Origin: Chitinibacter sp046530675
Lineage (GTDB): Bacteria > Pseudomonadota > Gammaproteobacteria > Burkholderiales > Chitinibacteraceae
Assembly: GCF_046530675.1 (NCBI RefSeq)
Contig: NZ_CP172558.1
Span: 1,674,001 to 1,738,000, forward strand
Reading direction: 5' to 3'
DNA: 64,000 nt
The number at the start of each line of letters is the position of its first letter. The stretch's first letter is position 1. The translations under genes and the position numbers were made by a program. Under the pieces are notes generated by a model. The model saw nothing but the letters and a program-made list of their open reading frames with translations, ran no database searches and had not been told where the DNA came from. Shown piece by piece: positions 16,685 to 25,226 of this stretch.

Positions 16685-18904
16685 ATGTCCAAGCACTTTA
16701 ATGATGAAAACAGCAACACCTCCGACAACCCGAGCTTTGAGACCATTCTTGAGCAACGTTTGATCAATCGCCGCGCCTTTCTGGGCATGGGTTTATCAGG
16801 CGTAGCCGTGCTGGGCAGTGTGGGTTTGGGTTTGACGACTTCTTCATCGCTGAGCCACGCAGGTTCTACAGTCAAGGCCATACCGAACAAGGCGTTAAAT
16901 CCGGTGCTGGCGCAGCTTGGCTTTACTGCGGTGGGTAAAAGTTTGCTCGATCAGATCGTGATTCCTGACGGATATCGCTATCAGATCATTTATGCCTTGG
17001 GCGACCCGCTGACGGCGTCTACGCCGGCCTACAAAAACGACGGCAGCGATAGCGATTTTGAAAATCGTGCCGGCGATCATCATGACGGCATGGAGTATTT
17101 TGGTCTTGATGCAGCAGGCCGACCTTCGCCGGCTTCAGTGAACCGTGCGCTGTTGGCGATGAATCATGAAGCGACTACCGATGAAAAGTTGTCGTCGTTC
17201 TTTATTCACGCCAATGGCGGCACGGTAACATTGCCGCGTCCTGCGGCTGAAGTGGATAAGGAAGTCGCCATTCACGGTTTGTCGGTCGTTGAAATCCGCG
17301 CAATTAATCAGTCTTGGGCGACGGTTCCCGGCTCGGCGTTTAACCGACGCGTCACGCCGTTGAGCGAAGTTGAAATATCGGGCCCCGCACGCGGCAGCGC
17401 CTACTTAAAAACCAAATACTCGCGCAATGGGGTAAAAACGCGTGGCACGATCAATAATTGCGGCAGCGGCAAAACGCCGTGGGGTACTTATTTGTCGGGT
17501 GAAGAAAACTGGGCCGGGTATTTTTATCGCACTGCCAGTGATGACGCTGCGCGTGGCGATAAAAGTGTCGTGGCGCTCAAGCGTTATGGCCGAAATGCCG
17601 GTGCTGCGTCGCGGCATGGCTGGGAAAGCGCAGGCTCGGATGATCGGTATGCGCGCTGGAATATCAGCAAGCTGGGCGCCTCGGCAGATGGCTCGGACGA
17701 TTATCGCAATGAGATGAATGGTCAGGGCTATATCATCGAGATGGATCCATATGACAAGCGCAAAGTATTGAAAAAACGCACTGCGCTGGGGCGGTTTGCA
17801 CATGAAAGCGCCGCATTTGCTATTCCGGTCGCGGGCCAGCCGCTCACTGTGTATCTGGGCGATGATTCGCGCAATGAATACATTTATAAATTTGTTTCCA
17901 AAGAAAAATGGTCCGCCAGTGATGCCAAGCCGAGCGACCGGATTCGGGTGGGTGATAAATACCTTGATTCGGGCACTTTGTATGCTGCGAAATTTAATGT
18001 CGATGGTTCGGGCGAATGGCTGGAGCTGTCGATGCGCAATCCGGCAATCACGACTTACTCGGCGTATGCTTTTAGCGATCTGGCCGATATTTGCGTCAAT
18101 GCGCGTTTAGCGGGCGACGCGGTGGGCGCAACAAAAATGGACAGGCCGGAATGGGGCGGCGTAAATCCGCTGACCGGCGAGTATTACCAGACGCTGACCA
18201 ATAATAGTAATCGCACGATTGATGCGCTTTCAGGCGCGAAATTGGCACCCGATAGCGCTAATCCGCGTGCTTATGCTGATAACGATGGCAATAAGGGCAA
18301 AGGCAATCCGAATGGTCATATCCTGCGGATGAAAGAAGGCGAGAGCGTGGGGCAATTTGTTTGGGATATTTACCTGTTTGGCGCCGAAGCTGACGCGGAT
18401 AAGACGATGATCAATCTGTCGAATCTGACCGATGAGCAGGATATGTCGTCACCCGATGGTCTGGTCTTTAGCCCAAGTACCGGCATTTGCTGGATCCAGA
18501 CCGATGACAGCGCCTATACCGATGTGAGCAATTGCATGATGCTGGCGGCGATCCCGGGCAAAATCGGCGATGGTGCGGCCAAAACGCTGGCTTACACCAA
18601 GGCCGATGGCAGCAAGCTCGATGTGCTGACACAAGTCGGCGCAACGCCTGCTGCGAACCAGCTCAAGCGTTTTCTGGTCGGGCCGAAAGATTGCGAAATC
18701 ACCGGTTTCTGCGAGACGCCGGATGGCAAGGCGATCTTTATCAATATCCAGCATCCGGGTGAAGGCACCAAGATGGCCGATATTGCCGACCCGGCCAAAT
18801 ACACCAGCCAGTGGCCCAGCAATGCCGGTTATGGCGCAGGCCAGCGTCCACGCTCGGCAACGATTGTGATTACGCGGGAAGATGGCGGCCGTATTGGTTC
18901 GTAA
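16685..18904 (+). CDS. PhoX-family (DUF839) alkaline phosphatase
   Basis: Large 739-residue protein of the PhoX/DUF839 family, usually calcium- and iron-dependent phosphatases exported by the Tat system. The N-terminal region contains the twin-arginine motif NRRAFLGMG (about residue 28) followed by a hydrophobic stretch. Conserved features include DGMEYFGL, MNHEATTDE, TPWGTYLSGEENW, MDRPEWGGVNP and SPDGLVFSP. Location is expected to be the periplasm. A Pho-box-like array precedes it, fitting induction by phosphate limitation. It is followed by a hairpin and a dyad element before the convergent PP2C gene. Confidence 0.85.
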   Translation: MSKHFNDENSNTSDNPSFETILEQRLINRRAFLGMGLSGVAVLGSVGLGLTTSSSLSHAGSTVKAIPNKALNPVLAQLGFTAVGKSLLDQIVIPDGYRYQIIYALGDPLTASTPAYKNDGSDSDFENRAGDHHDGMEYFGLDAAGRPSPASVNRALLAMNHEATTDEKLSSFFIHANGGTVTLPRPAAEVDKEVAIHGLSVVEIRAINQSWATVPGSAFNRRVTPLSEVEISGPARGSAYLKTKYSRNGVKTRGTINNCGSGKTPWGTYLSGEENWAGYFYRTASDDAARGDKSVVALKRYGRNAGAASRHGWESAGSDDRYARWNISKLGASADGSDDYRNEMNGQGYIIEMDPYDKRKVLKKRTALGRFAHESAAFAIPVAGQPLTVYLGDDSRNEYIYKFVSKEKWSASDAKPSDRIRVGDKYLDSGTLYAAKFNVDGSGEWLELSMRNPAITTYSAYAFSDLADICVNARLAGDAVGATKMDRPEWGGVNPLTGEYYQTLTNNSNRTIDALSGAKLAPDSANPRAYADNDGNKGKGNPNGHILRMKEGESVGQFVWDIYLFGAEADADKTMINLSNLTDEQDMSSPDGLVFSPSTGICWIQTDDSAYTDVSNCMMLAAIPGKIGDGAAKTLAYTKADGSKLDVLTQVGATPAANQLKRFLVGPKDCEITGFCETPDGKAIFINIQHPGEGTKMADIADPAKYTSQWPSNAGYGAGQRPRSATIVITREDGGRIGS

Positions 18905-18950
18905 ATGAAGAGCTGGAATTGTCTGCTCGATTTGTGGCAAGCGGCCTATA

Positions 18951-18984
18951 AAAAAACACCCCAGCCTTGCCTGGGGTGTTTGGG
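18951..18984 (-). terminator. Bidirectional terminator between phoX and PP2C genes
   Basis: AAAAAACACCCCAG-ccttgc-CTGGGGTGTTTGGG. The strong T-run appears on the minus strand, serving the kinase/phosphatase transcript. The + strand has a shorter T stretch. Confidence 0.8.
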
Positions 18985-19030
18985 TATATGGCTGTAGCCA
19001 TTGCTGGTATTGTGCTGTGAGACAATACCC
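18982..19030. repeat. 49-bp dyad element between phoX and PP2C genes
   Basis: GGGTAT...CTGTAG with ATACCC at the exact mirrored position. Its right end abuts the TAG stop (minus strand) of the PP2C gene at 19031. Confidence 0.8.
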
Positions 19031-19936
19031 CTATTTTGAATATTTGTTGATCGCTGCCTGAATTTCCGCGATGGCTTTTTCAATATCGTCTTCGCTGATA
19101 TTGGGCGTTGCATTGTCGCCCATCGCGTCAATGTGCGTACTGACGGTGTTGGCGTCAAGTTTGACGGTTGAAACAAAGTTCGGATCGTCGAGTGCATCGC
19201 TTGCGTGCCAGTTGATCGCCAGCGCGGTCAGATTGTCGCCGAATTTGCCGCCGCGCAGCTCGGCCTTGTCCATTAGTTGCGGGATCGCGAACATGACAGG
19301 GAAAGAGCTGAGGAAATGACTGATTTCTTCGTCGGCCAGCGAGCCCCAGACGCCATCGGTACAGAGCATCACGCAGTCGCCATCTTGCAAGGCAACTCGC
19401 CCGCCGATGTCAATATCGGGCATCAGTGTGCCGCCCAGGCAATTGTAAATCTTGTTCTTTTCGGTATGGTGCAGCGCCTGTTCGGCAGTAATGACGCCGC
19501 TGTCGACCAGTTTCTGTACTTTGGAATGATCGCGTGTTTGCGCGATGGTTTTGCCATCACGCAGCAAATACAGTCGTGAATCGCCGACATGCGCCCAGTA
19601 GGCGACTTCATCCTGAATAATGCATGCAACGACCGTCGTGCGCGGAATATCGAGCAGACGATGGTTGATCGCATAGTTGTAAATGGCATCGTGGCAATTG
19701 AGCAGCGCATCGCCCAGAAATTGCACCGGACTGCTGATAATGGGCGTGGCTTTTTTCTGAAACTGATCGCTGAGCATTTCGACGGTGATTTGCGCGGCGA
19801 CTTCGCCGTGCAAATGGCCGCCCATGCCGTCGGCGACGACGAGCAATAAGGCATCCCGGCTATATGAATAACCCACCCGATCCTGATTGTACTCACGGCC
19901 GCCCTGGCGGCTGTCCTGAAAAACGGTAAATTTCAT
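19031..19936 (-). CDS. PP2C-family Ser/Thr phosphatase
   Basis: Metal-dependent protein phosphatase of the PPM/Stp type, 301 residues. Motifs in order: QDRVGYSYS, LLVVADGMGGHLHGE (metal-binding aspartate, about residue 36), HVGDSRLYLLRDG, MLCTDGVWGSLADEEI and GDNLTALAINW. The last 60 residues (ALDDPNF...) extend past the core and are acidic. Its start overlaps the end of the kinase gene by 4 bp (ATGA), so the two are translationally coupled and probably act as an antagonistic pair. Confidence 0.9.
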   Translation of the reverse strand: MKFTVFQDSRQGGREYNQDRVGYSYSRDALLLVVADGMGGHLHGEVAAQITVEMLSDQFQKKATPIISSPVQFLGDALLNCHDAIYNYAINHRLLDIPRTTVVACIIQDEVAYWAHVGDSRLYLLRDGKTIAQTRDHSKVQKLVDSGVITAEQALHHTEKNKIYNCLGGTLMPDIDIGGRVALQDGDCVMLCTDGVWGSLADEEISHFLSSFPVMFAIPQLMDKAELRGGKFGDNLTALAINWHASDALDDPNFVSTVKLDANTVSTHIDAMGDNATPNISEDDIEKAIAEIQAAINKYSK

Positions 19937-20901
19937 TCATTACCTTTCGATTTCGGGCGTAGCAGTTCCTGCCATTTGCGTTTGGCTGCGTGGAGCAGGT
20001 TTGATCTTTTGCTCGGCGCAGAGCCCGGTTCAAGCAGGGCTTTTTGAATTTGCAATACGCTTTGCGGACGATGAGCCGGATCAAGCGCGATGCACTGATG
20101 AATCAGATTGAGCAATTCAGGCGAGTAGCGATCGGCGTATAGCATTTCAAGGCGCTGGACTTTGTCTTCTTTGGCCCGCATGTCAGAGGCTTGTGGCGCT
20201 GTGCCGGAGATACAGGCAAACATCGATGCGCCAATGGCGTAGATATCGGTCCAAGGGCCGAGTTGTTCCTTGCGGTCATACTGTTCTGGCGCGGCAAAGC
20301 CGGGCGTATACATCGGTGTCAGTTTCGAATGTTCGGTCGTCAAAGCCTGACGTGCCGAGCCAAAATCAAGCAAGACCGGCGAGCCGTCCTTGCGGATATA
20401 AATATTGGCCGGTTTGATGTCCAGATGCAGCAGTTTATTCAGATGAACTTCGCGCAAACCATTGAGCAGATTGTAAAAAACGCTGCGAATCAGCTTTTCA
20501 TCCACACCTTCGCGTTCGTGATTAAGCTGAATTTCCTTTTGCAAGGTACGGCCACGTTCGTATTCCATCACCATATAAACGGTGTCATTGGCGCGGAAAA
20601 AATTGAGTACGCGGACAATATTGGGATGCTGGATGCGCGCGAGCGTTTTGCCTTCTTCAAAAAAACACTTCAGTCCATGACGGAACAGCGCAATGTTTTC
20701 TTCGCTGGTGGCGTTGACTGCGACGCCTTCCTTGCGCAAGGCGAGCGAGTTGGGCAGGTATTCCTTGATGGCGACCGGATAATCGTTTTCATCGTGCGCC
20801 AAATAAACAATACTGAAGCCGCCAGCAGAGAGCAGCTTGGCAATCGTATAGTTTTGTAATTGGAAACCGCGTGAAAGCGGTTGATTGCTAGGGGTGGCCA
20901 T
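19933..20901 (-). CDS. Ser/Thr protein kinase (non-RD type)
   Basis: Hanks-type kinase of 322 residues without a membrane segment, so probably cytoplasmic. The glycine loop is LLSAGGFSIVYLA, the ATP lysine is in VAIKEYLP, and the catalytic loop reads LHLDIKPANI with leucine in place of the arginine of HRD. DFG is intact in VLLDFGSARQ and the APE-like GFAAPEQYD follows. Kinases lacking that arginine are often not controlled by activation-loop phosphorylation. It pairs with the PP2C gene downstream and is divergent from yicC. Confidence 0.9.
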   Translation of the reverse strand: MATPSNQPLSRGFQLQNYTIAKLLSAGGFSIVYLAHDENDYPVAIKEYLPNSLALRKEGVAVNATSEENIALFRHGLKCFFEEGKTLARIQHPNIVRVLNFFRANDTVYMVMEYERGRTLQKEIQLNHEREGVDEKLIRSVFYNLLNGLREVHLNKLLHLDIKPANIYIRKDGSPVLLDFGSARQALTTEHSKLTPMYTPGFAAPEQYDRKEQLGPWTDIYAIGASMFACISGTAPQASDMRAKEDKVQRLEMLYADRYSPELLNLIHQCIALDPAHRPQSVLQIQKALLEPGSAPSKRSNLLHAAKRKWQELLRPKSKGNE

Positions 20902-20985
20902 GCGTGGCTTTCGTTATAATCGGGCTGGCTTTAATTGTGTGTCGCGACTTATCAATTGTAAAGCGGCTTCTTACAGGGATTAATG

Positions 20986-21852
20986 ATGATTTATAGCATG
21001 ACCGGCTACGCCAGTAGCCAGCGCGAATTGGCGCAAGGAGTTTTGGCAGTCGAGTTGCGTGCCGTCAATCACCGCTTTCTTGACCTGAGTTTGCGGCTGC
21101 CCGAGGAGTTTCGTGCACTCGAAGGCGCCATTCGTGAAAAACTGAGCGGGCGTCTTAATCGTGGCAAGCTTGAATGCCGGATCAATTTCAATCAGCGTGA
21201 GGGAGCCAATGTACAGTTGCGCCTAAACAACGCTCTGGTTGCCGAATTATTGCGCCTGGCTGATCAGGTCAAAGAGCATCAGCAAGAAGCCGGTGACTTG
21301 CGTATGGGCGAAATTTTGCGCTGGCCCGGCGTGATCGAGTCAGACGCGCTGCCTACCGAACTATTGCAAAGCACCGCACTGGAAATTCTGGATGTAGCAC
21401 TGGATGATTTTCTGGCTTCGCGCGCGCGTGAAGGCGAAAAACTCGGTGCAATCTTGCTCGCCAGAGCCGATGAGATGGAGCAGATTCTCGCTGAAATCAA
21501 ACCGCGCTTGCCGCAAATTATCCAAGAGTATGAAGCCAGGCTTACACAGCGCTTTGTTGATGCAATCGGCACGGCTGACGACGACCGGATTCGTCAGGAG
21601 CTGGTGCTGTTTGCGCAGAAAATCGACGTTCAGGAAGAGGTTGATCGGCTGGCTACCCATATCGCCGAATTGCGCCGCATCGTCAAAACAGGTGGTAACG
21701 CGGGTAAACGACTTGATTTTCTGATGCAGGAACTGAACCGCGAAGCCAATACCTTTGGTTCTAAATCGGTGTCGGTCGACACGACCAAGGTGTCGATGGC
21801 GCTCAAAGTATTGATCGAACAGATGCGCGAGCAGATTCAGAATATCGAGTGA
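20986..21852 (+). CDS. yicC: YicC-family endoribonuclease
   Basis: YicC/YloC family protein of 288 residues, recently linked in E. coli to RNA cleavage and sRNA decay. N-terminal MIYSMTGYASSQRE and the C-terminal LDFLMQELNREANTFGSKS are the family hallmarks. Two start codons, ATG 20983 and 20986, are in frame; I use 20986 because the family begins MIxSMTG and AGGG lies 8 bp ahead. gmk follows, the usual order in proteobacteria. Confidence 0.9.
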   Translation: MIYSMTGYASSQRELAQGVLAVELRAVNHRFLDLSLRLPEEFRALEGAIREKLSGRLNRGKLECRINFNQREGANVQLRLNNALVAELLRLADQVKEHQQEAGDLRMGEILRWPGVIESDALPTELLQSTALEILDVALDDFLASRAREGEKLGAILLARADEMEQILAEIKPRLPQIIQEYEARLTQRFVDAIGTADDDRIRQELVLFAQKIDVQEEVDRLATHIAELRRIVKTGGNAGKRLDFLMQELNREANTFGSKSVSVDTTKVSMALKVLIEQMREQIQNIE

Positions 21853-21936
21853 TCGCTGCCGGGCAGTGGTGAACTTGTTTTCTGAACTGCAGCAGTTCAC
21901 ATATACTTGAGCCAATTAATGAGAACGGAGGCTAGC

Positions 21937-22551
21937 ATGGCCAAGGGAAATTTATTTGTCGTCACTGCGCCTTCGGGCGCAGGTAAAACGACGCTGGTTG
22001 CTGCCTTGCTGGCGGCTGATGCCAAGGTGCAGCTGTCGGTTTCGTATACCACGCGTGCGCCACGAACAGGCGAAGTGGATGGCAAGGATTATCATTTTGT
22101 CGACCGCGCCGAATTCGAGCGGATGATCAATGCAGGTGAACTGCTCGAACATGCCGAAGTATATGGCAATTACTACGGCACCTCGCAAGTCTGGATTAAC
22201 GACGTAATCAATAACGGCCGCGATATTTTGCTTGAAATCGACTGGCAAGGCGCGCAGCAGGTAAGGCGTCTATTTCCGGATGCAATAGGCCTGTTTGTTT
22301 TGCCACCTTCATTGAGCGTACTGGAAAGCCGCTTGCGTAATCGCGGCAAGGACAGCGATGAAGTGATTGCCAAACGGATGGCGGTGGCACAGGAAGAATG
22401 CAGCCATGTTGACGAGTTCGATTATGTGATCGTTAACGAGCATATCGACGATGCCGTGCGCGATATTGTTGCTGTGGTTCGCTCGCAACGGTTGACGCTG
22501 GCGCGCCAGTCTGCACGCCATACCGCTTTGATTTCAAGCCTGAAAGGCTAG
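21937..22551 (+). CDS. gmk: Guanylate kinase
   Basis: Phosphorylates GMP to GDP with ATP. The P-loop APSGAGKTT is at the N-terminus, then SYTTRAPRTGEVDGKDYHFV (GMP-binding) and EIDWQGAQQVR. It has 204 residues, standard. The start is ATG 21937 behind GGAGG; the upstream ATG at 21907 is not supported. It is part of the yicC-gmk-rpoZ-spoT cluster, where purine nucleotide supply, RNA polymerase and ppGpp metabolism are grouped. Confidence 0.96.
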   Translation: MAKGNLFVVTAPSGAGKTTLVAALLAADAKVQLSVSYTTRAPRTGEVDGKDYHFVDRAEFERMINAGELLEHAEVYGNYYGTSQVWINDVINNGRDILLEIDWQGAQQVRRLFPDAIGLFVLPPSLSVLESRLRNRGKDSDEVIAKRMAVAQEECSHVDEFDYVIVNEHIDDAVRDIVAVVRSQRLTLARQSARHTALISSLKG

Positions 22552-22592
22552 CCGACCATTGCAAAACTACTGCGGAACTCGAAATCTGCGTT

Positions 22593-22650
22593 AAAAAATG
22601 GCTCAAAATCCTCATTTACACTCGTAAACTCCGGTTTTTCGCCATTTTTT
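22593..22650. repeat. Intergenic hairpin repeat between gmk and rpoZ
   Basis: AAAAAATGGC and GCCATTTTTT form the outer stem, with TTTAC / GTAAA inside, so a 58-base imperfect hairpin. It is the kind of dispersed intergenic palindrome common in proteobacteria; no other full copy was seen in this window. Confidence 0.55.
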
Positions 22651-22711
22651 GCCTTGCCTTCGAGCCCCTCGCGACGTTTTTCAACGGCCTGCTGATTTAG
22701 TCAAATCACTG

Positions 22712-22717
22712 TATAAT
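22712..22717 (+). promoter_or_regulatory. Likely -10 box of rpoZ-spoT promoter
   Basis: A perfect TATAAT lies 55 bp ahead of the rpoZ start codon. The -35 region is poor (CTGCTG at 17-bp spacing), so an activator or another start point is possible. Confidence 0.45.
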
Positions 22718-22772
22718 CGACGGTTTCGTCCCTATCTGGACGCGCCGCACTTGTATTTCGGAGAGAAAAATT

Positions 22773-22982
22773 ATGGCCCGTATCACGGTTGAAGATTGTC
22801 TGGATCGTATCCCGAATCGTTTTGATTTGACTTTGGCTGCCGCTTATCGCGCACGCCAGCTGGAAAATGGCTCATCACCGCAAGTTGATAACAATGGCCG
22901 TGACAAACCGACTGTTTTGGCTTTGCGTGAAATGGCCGCGGGTCTGGTTGGCGTAGAAATTCTGACGCGCAACCGCGGTTAA
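22773..22982 (+). CDS. rpoZ: RNA polymerase omega subunit
   Basis: Small subunit that helps assemble RNA polymerase and forms part of a ppGpp site. It has 69 residues with the family start MARITVEDCLDRIPNRFDLTLAAAYRARQL. GGAGAG precedes the ATG. The spoT start codon follows 2 bp after the stop, so both are read from one transcript, an arrangement shared with E. coli. Confidence 0.96.
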   Translation: MARITVEDCLDRIPNRFDLTLAAAYRARQLENGSSPQVDNNGRDKPTVLALREMAAGLVGVEILTRNRG

Positions 22983-22984
22983 GC

Positions 22985-25177
22985 ATGAGTACAGACTCGG
23001 TGCTCACGATTGAGGATGTTCCTGCGCTGCAGGACGCGCCCGAAGTGATCAGGGAAGCGAACAGCTTCCTCACCGAGCACACGGCTTATCTTAAGCCTGA
23101 AGACCGCCAGATGTTGAGGGCGGCTTTTTTATTCGCCGAAAACGCGCATCGTGGCCAGATGCGCCGTTCGGGTGAACCGTATATTTCTCATCCACTCGCT
23201 GTTGCGACGATTTTGACGCAATGGAAGCTCGATGCGCAGGCACTGGCCGGTGCGCTGCTGCACGATGTGATGGAAGACAGCGGCGTCACCAAGCTTGAAT
23301 TGACCGAGAAATACGGCAAGCCAGTCGCCGAGCTCGTCGATGGCATGAGCAAAATCGACAAGCTCGAATTTCAGAGCAAGGAAGAAGCGCAGGCCGAAAA
23401 TTTCCGCAAAATGCTGTTGGCGATGGCGCGCGATTTGCGCGTGATGCTGATCAAGCTCGCCGACCGTTTGCACAATATGCGAACGATGGACGCGATGCGC
23501 GCCGACAAGCAAAAACGCATTGCGCGCGAAACAATGGAAATTTACGCGCCGATTGCCAACCGCATCGGGCTGAACGCCGTGTATCAGGAGCTGGATGATC
23601 TGGCGTTCAAATATCTGCATCCCAATCGTTACAAGGTTTTATCCAAGGCCTTGAAAGCCGCGCGTGGTAATCGCCGCGAAGTGGTACAGAAAATTCTCGA
23701 TTCGATCAATGCCAAACTCGAATCACACCAGATCGAAGCGCAGGTGTCGGGCCGCGAGAAAAATCTGTTTTCGATTTACCGCAAAATGGTCGAAAAGCAG
23801 CTGAGTTTTTCCGAAGTGCTCGATATTTATGCTTTTCGCGTCATCGTCAAAGACCATGCGCATTGCTATCTGACGCTCGGTGCCTTGCATTCGCTGTTCA
23901 AGCCGATTCCGGGCAAATTCAAAGATTACATCGCCATTGCCAAAAGCAATGGTTATCAAAGCCTGCACACGACGCTGTTCGGCCCTTATGGCACGCCGAT
24001 CGAAGTGCAAATCCGCACCGCTGATATGCATCGCATTGCCGATGCCGGTGTCGCGAGCCACTGGATGTACAAGAGCGGTGACGAAGGTTATTCGGATGTG
24101 CAGCAAAAAACGCATCAATGGCTGCAATCTTTGCTTGAGTTGCAAGTCGAGTCGGGCGATGCGGTCGAGTTTCTTGAGCATCTGAAAGTCGATCTGTTTC
24201 CCGATCAGGTTTATGTCTTTACGCCTAAGGGCAAGATTCTCAGCCTGCCCAATGGCGCAACGTGCGTCGATTTTGCCTACGCCGTGCATACCGACGTCGG
24301 TCACGGTTGTATTGCCGCCAAGGTCAATCACGAGCTGGTTCCACTGCGCACCAAGCTGAAAAATGGCGACCACATCGAAATCGTCATGGCCGCGCACGCC
24401 AAACCGAATCCGAGCTGGTTGTCGTTTGTAACGACCGGCAAAGCGCGCTCGCAAATCCGGCATTTTCTCAAAACGATGCGTTTTGACGAATCAGTGCATC
24501 TGGGCGAGCGCTTGCTCAATCAGGCTTTCTCGGCCTTGCATCAGCCGCTGCATATCAATGATGAAATCTGGGAAAAATACCTGCGCGAAAATGGCGAAAA
24601 ATCGCGCGAAGCGGTGCTGGCCGACGTTGGCTTGGGGCAAAAGCTCGGTGTCGTCGTCGCCAAACGCTTATTGCAGCTGGCTGGAACCTGGTCTGAAGAC
24701 GGCCGTCAGGGTAAAAAACCGATGTCGGTGTCGATTCGCGGCACCGAAGGGATGGCGATCCAGTTTGCGCGTTGCTGCAACCCGATTCCTGGCGATCCGA
24801 TTTTGGGCTTTGTTAAAAAAGATCAGGGGCTGGTCGTGCACACGCATGATTGCCCGCAAGTGGCCAGAGGACGGATTGACGCCGACAAGCTGATCGATGT
24901 CGATTGGGACCCGGACGTCGCGCGGCTGTTTGACGTGCCGATCAAGGTGCTGGCGGACAATGAACGCGGTACTTTGGCTGCGCTGGCCGCCGCGGTAGCC
25001 GACGCCGAAGCCAATATTGCTGCGGTGACGATGGGCGACGCGCTGGCGGCGCAGGAGCGTTACCTGAGCGTGCAATTTACGCTGCAAGTGCATAACCGGA
25101 TTCATCTGGCTAAAGTGCTCAAGCAATTGCGTGCACTGCCTAGCGTGCAGCGGCTGCAACGTGTGAGGTCACTCTAG
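22985..25177 (+). CDS. spoT: Bifunctional (p)ppGpp synthetase/hydrolase
   Basis: Rel/Spo homologue of 730 residues that makes and degrades the stringent-response alarmones. Domains in order: HD hydrolase (HPLAVATIL...LLHDVMEDSG, about residues 60-100), synthetase (DIYAFRVIV...KDYIAIAKSNGYQSLHTTLFGP, about 280-345), TGS (VYVFTPKGKILSLP, about 410), the cysteine-containing FARCCNPIPGD region (about 595), and a C-terminal ACT domain. An intact HD motif indicates hydrolase activity. It lies downstream of rpoZ. The stop codon TAG directly abuts a 49-bp dyad element. Confidence 0.94.
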   Translation: MSTDSVLTIEDVPALQDAPEVIREANSFLTEHTAYLKPEDRQMLRAAFLFAENAHRGQMRRSGEPYISHPLAVATILTQWKLDAQALAGALLHDVMEDSGVTKLELTEKYGKPVAELVDGMSKIDKLEFQSKEEAQAENFRKMLLAMARDLRVMLIKLADRLHNMRTMDAMRADKQKRIARETMEIYAPIANRIGLNAVYQELDDLAFKYLHPNRYKVLSKALKAARGNRREVVQKILDSINAKLESHQIEAQVSGREKNLFSIYRKMVEKQLSFSEVLDIYAFRVIVKDHAHCYLTLGALHSLFKPIPGKFKDYIAIAKSNGYQSLHTTLFGPYGTPIEVQIRTADMHRIADAGVASHWMYKSGDEGYSDVQQKTHQWLQSLLELQVESGDAVEFLEHLKVDLFPDQVYVFTPKGKILSLPNGATCVDFAYAVHTDVGHGCIAAKVNHELVPLRTKLKNGDHIEIVMAAHAKPNPSWLSFVTTGKARSQIRHFLKTMRFDESVHLGERLLNQAFSALHQPLHINDEIWEKYLRENGEKSREAVLADVGLGQKLGVVVAKRLLQLAGTWSEDGRQGKKPMSVSIRGTEGMAIQFARCCNPIPGDPILGFVKKDQGLVVHTHDCPQVARGRIDADKLIDVDWDPDVARLFDVPIKVLADNERGTLAALAAAVADAEANIAAVTMGDALAAQERYLSVQFTLQVHNRIHLAKVLKQLRALPSVQRLQRVRSL

Positions 25178-25226
25178 GGGTATGTTTTTGAAGGTTAGTT
25201 TAATATTGATCTTCAATCAAATACCC
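25178..25226. repeat. 49-bp dyad element between spoT and MscS-type gene
   Basis: GGGTAT...ATACCC with perfectly complementary inner arms TTGAAG and CTTCAA at mirrored positions. It starts at the base after the spoT TAG and overlaps the last codons (Arg-Gly-Ile-stop) of the convergent channel gene. Confidence 0.85.

Noticed and set aside
23723..24463. 246-codon minus-strand frame opposite spoT
   Set aside because: Antisense shadow; spoT domains are continuous here.
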